From Clostridia bacterium (GTDB taxonomy: Bacteria; Bacillota; Clostridia; Oscillospirales; CAG-382), in the NCBI GenBank assembly GCA_017549365.1, contig JAFYUZ010000077.1, positions 1-42,799 of the forward strand: a stretch of 42,799 nt of DNA, written 5' to 3'. Under the pieces are notes generated by a model, which worked only from the letters and a program-made list of their open reading frames with translations, was not told where the DNA came from and searched no databases. Position 1 is the stretch's first letter. Each line of letters starts with the position of its first letter. This document shows positions 40,627 to 42,799 of this stretch, one piece after another. Position numbers and translations under genes: made by a program.

Positions 40627-41290
40627 TCTTTCTTATTCCTGCATACTTTTTGATCTTGACGGCACAGTCATCGACACAGTCGCTGACTGTGCCTGTGCCA
40701 TAAACCGCACGATGGAAATTTTTTCGTTCCCGAAGCATACGAACGACGAGGTGAGATCTTATCTCAACAACGGCGCCCGTATGCTTATTCGCCGTGCCCT
40801 GCCCGAAAAAGAAGCGGCAAACGAAAAGCTTGTTGACGAGGTGCTTGCCACCTACATCGGCATATACTGCGAATGTTGCACCGTCGATTCAAAAGTATAT
40901 GACGGTGTGATGGAAATGCTGGAGGAGCTTTATGCCTGCGGTGCAAGGCTTGGCATTGTCACCAACAAGCCCGACGTGCAGACCAAGATAATGATCCCCC
41001 ACTATTTCGGCGATCTTTTCGGATATTACGAGGGCAACAGCGACAAAGCTCCCGTAAAGCCTGATGCGCGCAGGGTGGACATGGCGCTTGAGGCGTTGGG
41101 AAAAAAGCGGAGCGACGCATTTTTTGTGGGCGATTCGGGCGTTGACGTGCAGACGGCAAAGAACGCGGGGATTCCCTCTGTCGGGGTTGCCTGGGGCTTT
41201 GCGGGAACCAAAGCTTTTGAAGAAAACGTGCCGACAAGGGTGGTTTACCACGCATCCGAGATCACACAGATAGCAAAAAAAGGTTTTTGA
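40619..41290 (+). CDS. HAD-IA family phosphatase (phosphoglycolate-phosphatase type)
   Basis: A 223-residue HAD hydrolase with motif I FDLDGTVIDT (the first Asp is the nucleophile), motif II VTNKPD, the motif III lysine in APVKPDARRVDMALE, and motif IV FFVGDSGVDVQTAKNAG. A helical cap (about residues 18-80) marks the Gph/PGP group. The start ATG at 40619 lies inside the end of the isomerase gene; the long in-frame stretch upstream is a shadow of that gene. Substrates of this family are usually small sugar phosphates or phosphoglycolate. The GNAT gene follows after one base. Confidence 0.9.
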   Translation: MSDLSYSCILFDLDGTVIDTVADCACAINRTMEIFSFPKHTNDEVRSYLNNGARMLIRRALPEKEAANEKLVDEVLATYIGIYCECCTVDSKVYDGVMEMLEELYACGARLGIVTNKPDVQTKIMIPHYFGDLFGYYEGNSDKAPVKPDARRVDMALEALGKKRSDAFFVGDSGVDVQTAKNAGIPSVGVAWGFAGTKAFEENVPTRVVYHASEITQIAKKGF

Positions 41291-41291
41291 A

Positions 41292-41897
41292 ATGCAGATA
41301 CTTAACGACAGAAAAATAAAAGAAGTTTTTTCAAACATTCCGCAGATAGACACCGAACGGCTTGTTTTGCGAAAAATAGAAAACCGCGACACCGCCGATA
41401 TGTATGAATATTCGTGCAGGGCGGACGTTACGGAATATCTGACCTGGAATCCGCACAAAAGCGAAAAAGAGACCGAGCGGTATATAAAGCTGCTCGGTAA
41501 AAAATACGACAAAGGCGCCTTTTGGGATTTTGGCGTGGAATACAGGGAGGATGCAAAGTTCATCGGTACCTGCGGTTTCACCTCCTTTGATCAGGACGAA
41601 AATTCCGCCGAGATAGGATATGTGCTCTCTCCCGAATATTGGGGCCGCGGAATTGCCGTTGAGGCGTGCAGTGCCGTTTTGAAATTCGGCTTTGCCGTTT
41701 TTGATCTTGATCGCATCTGCGCACGCTATATCGACGGAAACAATTCGTCAAAAAGAGTGATGGAAAAGCTCGGCATGAGCTACGTCACCACCTACAAAAA
41801 CTCGTATTATATCAAAAACGAATACAAAACCGTTATCGAATACGCCGTTTCCAAAAAAGATTTTTTTGCGGCGCAAGCTCTGATTAAAAAGGACTGA
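41292..41897 (+). CDS. GNAT N-acetyltransferase (RimJ/RimL-like)
   Basis: A 201-residue acetyltransferase of the Acetyltransf_3 type. The strand TERLVLRKIENRDTADMY (residues 21-38) opens the fold, IGYVLSPEYWGRGIAVEA (about 109-126) is the acetyl-CoA-binding core, and RYIDGNNSSKRVMEKLGM the C-terminal half. Close relatives acetylate ribosomal proteins or small amines. The N-terminal 20 residues precede the usual start of the fold. It starts one base after the HAD stop and ends 5 bases before aroE, so it belongs to the same operon. The target is unknown. Confidence 0.9.
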   Translation: MQILNDRKIKEVFSNIPQIDTERLVLRKIENRDTADMYEYSCRADVTEYLTWNPHKSEKETERYIKLLGKKYDKGAFWDFGVEYREDAKFIGTCGFTSFDQDENSAEIGYVLSPEYWGRGIAVEACSAVLKFGFAVFDLDRICARYIDGNNSSKRVMEKLGMSYVTTYKNSYYIKNEYKTVIEYAVSKKDFFAAQALIKKD

Positions 41898-41902
41898 TCC
41901 AA

Positions 41903-42799
41903 ATGGCAGAATACGGACTTTGCGGAGAGCGGCTTTCGCACAGCTATTCCGAAATAATCCACAAAATGCTGGGAAACGAAAAATACCGTCTTCTCAGTAT
42001 GACAAAGCAGGATTTTTATTCTTTCTTTGAAAAAAGGGAATTTTGCGCCGTAAATGTTACCATTCCCTACAAAACCGATGCATACGCCCTTTGCGATATC
42101 GTGTCGGACGAGGCAAAAATGATAGGCTCGGTCAACACCGTTGTAAACAAAAACGGCAAGCTTTACGGCTACAACACCGACATTTTCGGATTTATATATA
42201 TGCTTCGCCTTGCGGGCGTTGAAATATGCGGCAAAAAGGTGCTGATACTCGGCACGGGGGGCACGAGCCTTACGGCAAACGCCGCCTGCAAAAAGCTTGG
42301 CGCAAAAGAGGCGGTAACCGTTTCGAGAAGCGGCAGGGTGAATTATGAAAACGTATACACCGACCATGCGGACGCGCAGATCATCATCAACACCACCCCT
42401 GTGGGAATGTACCCGTCAAACGGCATCTCTCCCATTGACATTTCAAAATTTGCCGACCTTTCGGGGGTTGCCGACGTTATCTACAACCCCGGCAAAACGC
42501 GGCTTATTCTCGATGCGCAAAAGCGCGGCATCCCCACAGCAGGCGGACTTTCGATGCTTGTGGCGCAGGCGGTGGAGGCAGACAGAATATTTTTTGACAA
42601 AGAAAACGCGGACGTTTTCGGGATAACAAAAAAAGTGCTCGGTATCATCGAATCGGGTGTGCGCAATATCATCCTTGTGGGTATGCCCGGTTGCGGAAAG
42701 ACCACGGTGGGAAAGATCCTTGCAAAAAAGCTTTCCCGCGAGCTTATTGATGCCGACGAATATCTGACGAAAAAAGAGGGCAGAACCCCCGAGGATATA
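41903..42799 (+). CDS. aroE: Bifunctional shikimate dehydrogenase / shikimate kinase (AroE-AroK), partial
   Basis: The open frame runs from the ATG at 41903 to the window edge (299 codons). Residues 1-250 are shikimate dehydrogenase: GERLSHSYS (substrate Ser pair), NVTIPYKTDA (catalytic Lys), GSVNTVV, GYNTD, the NADP loop LGTGGTSL and NTTPVGMYP. From about residue 255 a shikimate kinase begins with ILVGMPGCGKTTVGK (Walker A) and IDADEY. The fusion would carry out two consecutive steps of the chorismate pathway. AAAAGGA lies about ten bases before the ATG. The rest of the kinase lies outside the window. Confidence 0.93.
   Translation, partial: MAEYGLCGERLSHSYSEIIHKMLGNEKYRLLSMTKQDFYSFFEKREFCAVNVTIPYKTDAYALCDIVSDEAKMIGSVNTVVNKNGKLYGYNTDIFGFIYMLRLAGVEICGKKVLILGTGGTSLTANAACKKLGAKEAVTVSRSGRVNYENVYTDHADAQIIINTTPVGMYPSNGISPIDISKFADLSGVADVIYNPGKTRLILDAQKRGIPTAGGLSMLVAQAVEADRIFFDKENADVFGITKKVLGIIESGVRNIILVGMPGCGKTTVGKILAKKLSRELIDADEYLTKKEGRTPEDI

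Noticed and set aside
1..42799. CRISPR arrays, tRNA or rRNA genes
   Set aside because: I found no regularly spaced direct repeats of 25-40 bases and no cloverleaf-like sequence with a GGTTCGAATCC-type T arm outside coding genes.

Overview
The window looks like a chromosomal segment of an uncultured, spore-forming, low-to-mid GC Clostridia, probably a gut member of the Oscillospirales or a neighbouring order. The reasons are the spmA-spmB sporulation pair, an AbrB-type regulator, an S-layer-homology (SLH) wall protein, strong Shine-Dalgarno sites, several TTG starts, and repeated TTGACA/TATAAT promoters, most of them with 17-base spacers. The lineage is inferred from gene content. I see no tRNA, rRNA or CRISPR array, and no gene-free stretch longer than about 225 bases.

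Layout. (1) Positions 1-700: the end of an HD-domain nucleotidase gene and a REP-associated tyrosine transposase (RAYT) whose coding sequence carries two REP-type hairpins. (2) 744-11006: a glycan-use region with a GH172 enzyme, two AraC regulators, a very large secreted SGNH-esterase/NodB-deacetylase protein (frameshifted), a GH2 glycosidase and a GH20-type hexosaminidase. (3) 11054-14243: uppP and a YmdB-type phosphodiesterase, divergent from argH. (4) 14430-20941: a MacA/MacB-like export system (its ATPase gene is frameshifted) followed by an SLH protein with three diverged repeat modules. (5) 21146-25801: an overlapping four-gene GldA-GldF-GldG-DUF4340 ABC operon. (6) 25973-28327: a second GH20 enzyme with an SGNH hydrolase. 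(7) 28375-33657 (minus strand): a tRNA/rRNA-modification operon (TrmN6-like, RsmI, a radical SAM protein) ending in an ADP-ribosylglycohydrolase, and an SbcD/YhaO-type nuclease gene upstream. (8) 33800-36237: a lipoprotein, spmA-spmB, and an AbrB regulator with a zinc-ribbon tail. (9) 36323-39076: a class-C-beta-lactamase-like serine hydrolase, divergent from an M23 endopeptidase plus holin pair. (10) 39213-42799: a YfbR-like nucleotidase, a TIM-barrel isomerase, a HAD phosphatase, a GNAT acetyltransferase and the start of an AroE-AroK fusion.

The most interesting system is in region 9. The M23 peptidase has all its zinc and catalytic residues but no signal peptide, and overlaps a four-helix phage-type holin gene. 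The shared promoter is a perfect TTGACA-17-TATAAT carrying two GAAC-N4-GTTY elements 30 bases apart, which match the Gram-positive LexA (DinR) SOS box. No other phage genes are present. This reads as a stand-alone, DNA-damage-inducible lysis or release cassette.

Two large genes (the SGNH/NodB protein and the MacB-type ATPase) are each broken by a single-base change in a short homopolymer. The reading frame is otherwise intact on both sides, so assembly error and very recent mutation are both possible. Gene functions come from recognised motifs. Promoters, operators and terminators were found by eye.
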